A stretch of 6,704 nt of DNA, taken from positions 1 through 6,704 of the forward strand of contig JAGOBN010000229.1 in NCBI GenBank assembly GCA_017999235.1, given 5' to 3'. This document shows, piece after piece, positions 5,877-6,704 of this stretch (the first letter of the stretch is position 1; every line of letters starts with the position of its first letter). The notes beneath the pieces were generated by a model. That model worked only from the letters and a program-made list of their open reading frames with translations, searched no databases and was not told where the DNA came from. Both the position numbers and the translations under genes were made by a program. The DNA comes from Anaerolineales bacterium (GTDB lineage: Bacteria > Chloroflexota > Anaerolineae > Anaerolineales > UBA6663).

Positions 5877-6704
5877 GTTTCCGCGCCGGCCTCATCCGCC
5901 GAGAGCGCGGAGTGGGGCGTGAGCCGCAGTTCTTCGTGATACGAGCGCTCGGTGTTGACGTCCCACACATCATGGCGCTCGCCGGCCAGGTTGCGGACCG
6001 CCAGCATGGCCGTCAGCATCGAGTGATCCTGATTGTTGTATTTGTGCAGGCCGTTGCGGCCGATGGTTTGCAGATTCTCAAAGCCGGCCAGGTACGCTTT
6101 GAGGGTCTCCAGATAGCGGGCGTAGGTGCTGTTGTAGACCGGGTAGGCCTTGGGCTGGCGGATCACCAGGCCGTCGAAGACATCGGCCGGCTGAACCAGC
6201 CCAATCTGCGCCAGCTCACGCTGGCCCAGCGCGATCAGGTCGCGGTCCGCCATCGTCCAGAGCGCGTCGCCCTCGTTCACAAAATACTCCAGGCCGAGCG
6301 AGGTGGTGGCGGGGTCCGGCACCATCTCCGGGCTCCAGTTCTTGAAGTTCTGCACCCGGCCCACATGCACCTCGGGCGAGTGAATGTAAATCCAGTTGTC
6401 GGGGAAGAGTTCGGGCTGGCGGACCAGCAGGATCACGGTCAGGAAATCCCGGTAGGTCAAGCCGCGCGCGGCGGCCAACACCGCCGGCGGGGCCGGCGGA
6501 TCAAGCTTGAGGATCAGCTCGGACAGCGGCATGGATGAAATGACGTGCGCGGCCTCGAAGACGCGCGTCTGCGCGTCCTGGCGCGCCGTCACATCCAGCA
6601 CCCGGCCGCCGGCGTGCCGCACCGTCAGGGCCTGGGTGTTCAGATGGACCTGCCCGCCGCTGGCGCTCACGCGGTCCGCGGCGGCGCGCCACATCTGGCC
6701 GGGG
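5873..6704 (-). CDS. FAD-dependent oxidoreductase, protoporphyrinogen-oxidase/amine-oxidase-like (N-terminus outside window)
   Basis: About 276 residues of the C-terminal part are present. The frame is open to the window edge and reads PGQMW at its start, a family motif normally in mid-protein, so the internal ATG at 6694 is not the true start; the N-terminal FAD-binding GxGxxG segment lies outside. Visible landmarks are VISSMPLSELI, RVQNFKNWSPEMVPD, EYFVNEGDALW and GRNGLHKYNNQDHSM. The last is the conserved C-terminal flavin-contact region shared by UDP-galactopyranose-mutase-like and HemG/HemY-like flavoproteins. Members of this branch are usually annotated only as NAD(P)/FAD-dependent oxidoreductases and commonly sit beside glycosyltransferase and exopolysaccharide genes. 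The stop overlaps the next start as ATGA, so it forms a coupled pair with the nucleotidyltransferase. The substrate is unknown. A role as true protoporphyrinogen oxidase is unlikely, given the absence of haem genes in the window. Confidence 0.87.
   Translation of the reverse strand, partial: PGQMWRAAADRVSASGGQVHLNTQALTVRHAGGRVLDVTARQDAQTRVFEAAHVISSMPLSELILKLDPPAPPAVLAAARGLTYRDFLTVILLVRQPELFPDNWIYIHSPEVHVGRVQNFKNWSPEMVPDPATTSLGLEYFVNEGDALWTMADRDLIALGQRELAQIGLVQPADVFDGLVIRQPKAYPVYNSTYARYLETLKAYLAGFENLQTIGRNGLHKYNNQDHSMLTAMLAVRNLAGERHDVWDVNTERSYHEELRLTPHSALSADEAGAET

Noticed and set aside
6501..6694. ATG at 6694 as the true start of the flavoprotein
   Set aside because: The frame continues upstream without a stop to the window edge and reads PGQMW, an internal motif of the family, so the gene is cut by the window.

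Overview
The window is GC-rich (clearly well above 60% by eye). Apart from a possible gene tail at its left edge, every gene I can support lies on the minus strand, so the locus reads from right to left. No rRNA, tRNA, CRISPR array, transposase or replication origin was seen. Family content (a DUF5693-type membrane protein, an NTP_transf_5-type nucleotidyltransferase, a lasso-type leader peptide, a B12 radical SAM enzyme) and the very alanine-rich, GC-biased proteins suggest an environmental bacterium, perhaps a Chloroflexota member. That assignment is inference; the window has no phylogenetic marker.

Layout in transcription order. (1) 6704-5873: C-terminal part of an FAD-dependent amine-oxidase/protoporphyrinogen-oxidase-like flavoprotein, cut by the window edge. 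(2) 5876-4704: an NTP_transf_5-type nucleotidyltransferase whose start overlaps the previous stop as ATGA. (3) 4703-4386: a 318-nt gap. It hides a 21-codon gene (4574-4509) with a near-ideal Shine-Dalgarno sequence. Its product matches the leader consensus of lasso-peptide precursors (YxxPxL...T) almost residue for residue, but stops four residues after the conserved Thr, so it is nearly leader-only. Imperfect 29-bp inverted repeats (4399-4427 and 4624-4652) bracket this gene. (4) 4385-2544: a 613-aa DUF5693-like membrane protein. (5) 2515-1682: an FGE-sulfatase (SUMF1-like) domain protein lacking both catalytic cysteines, preceded by a terminator-like hairpin. (6) 1681-1550: a short gap with four 9-bp repeats and a 13-bp inverted repeat. 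(7) 1549-56: a B12-binding radical SAM enzyme. (8) 1-51: the probable last 16 codons of a plus-strand gene converging on it.

Genes 1 and 2 are translationally coupled, and the leader peptide follows closely. Nucleotidyltransferases of this family are known companions of lasso-peptide gene clusters, so the right half looks like the edge of a RiPP-related or cell-surface glycan locus. The expected partners (PqqD-like RRE, B2 peptidase, asparagine-synthetase-like cyclase) are not in this window. Whether DUF5693, the FGE-like protein and the radical SAM enzyme belong to the same system cannot be settled from the sequence. The most unusual item is the leader-only peptide inside its inverted-repeat bracket.
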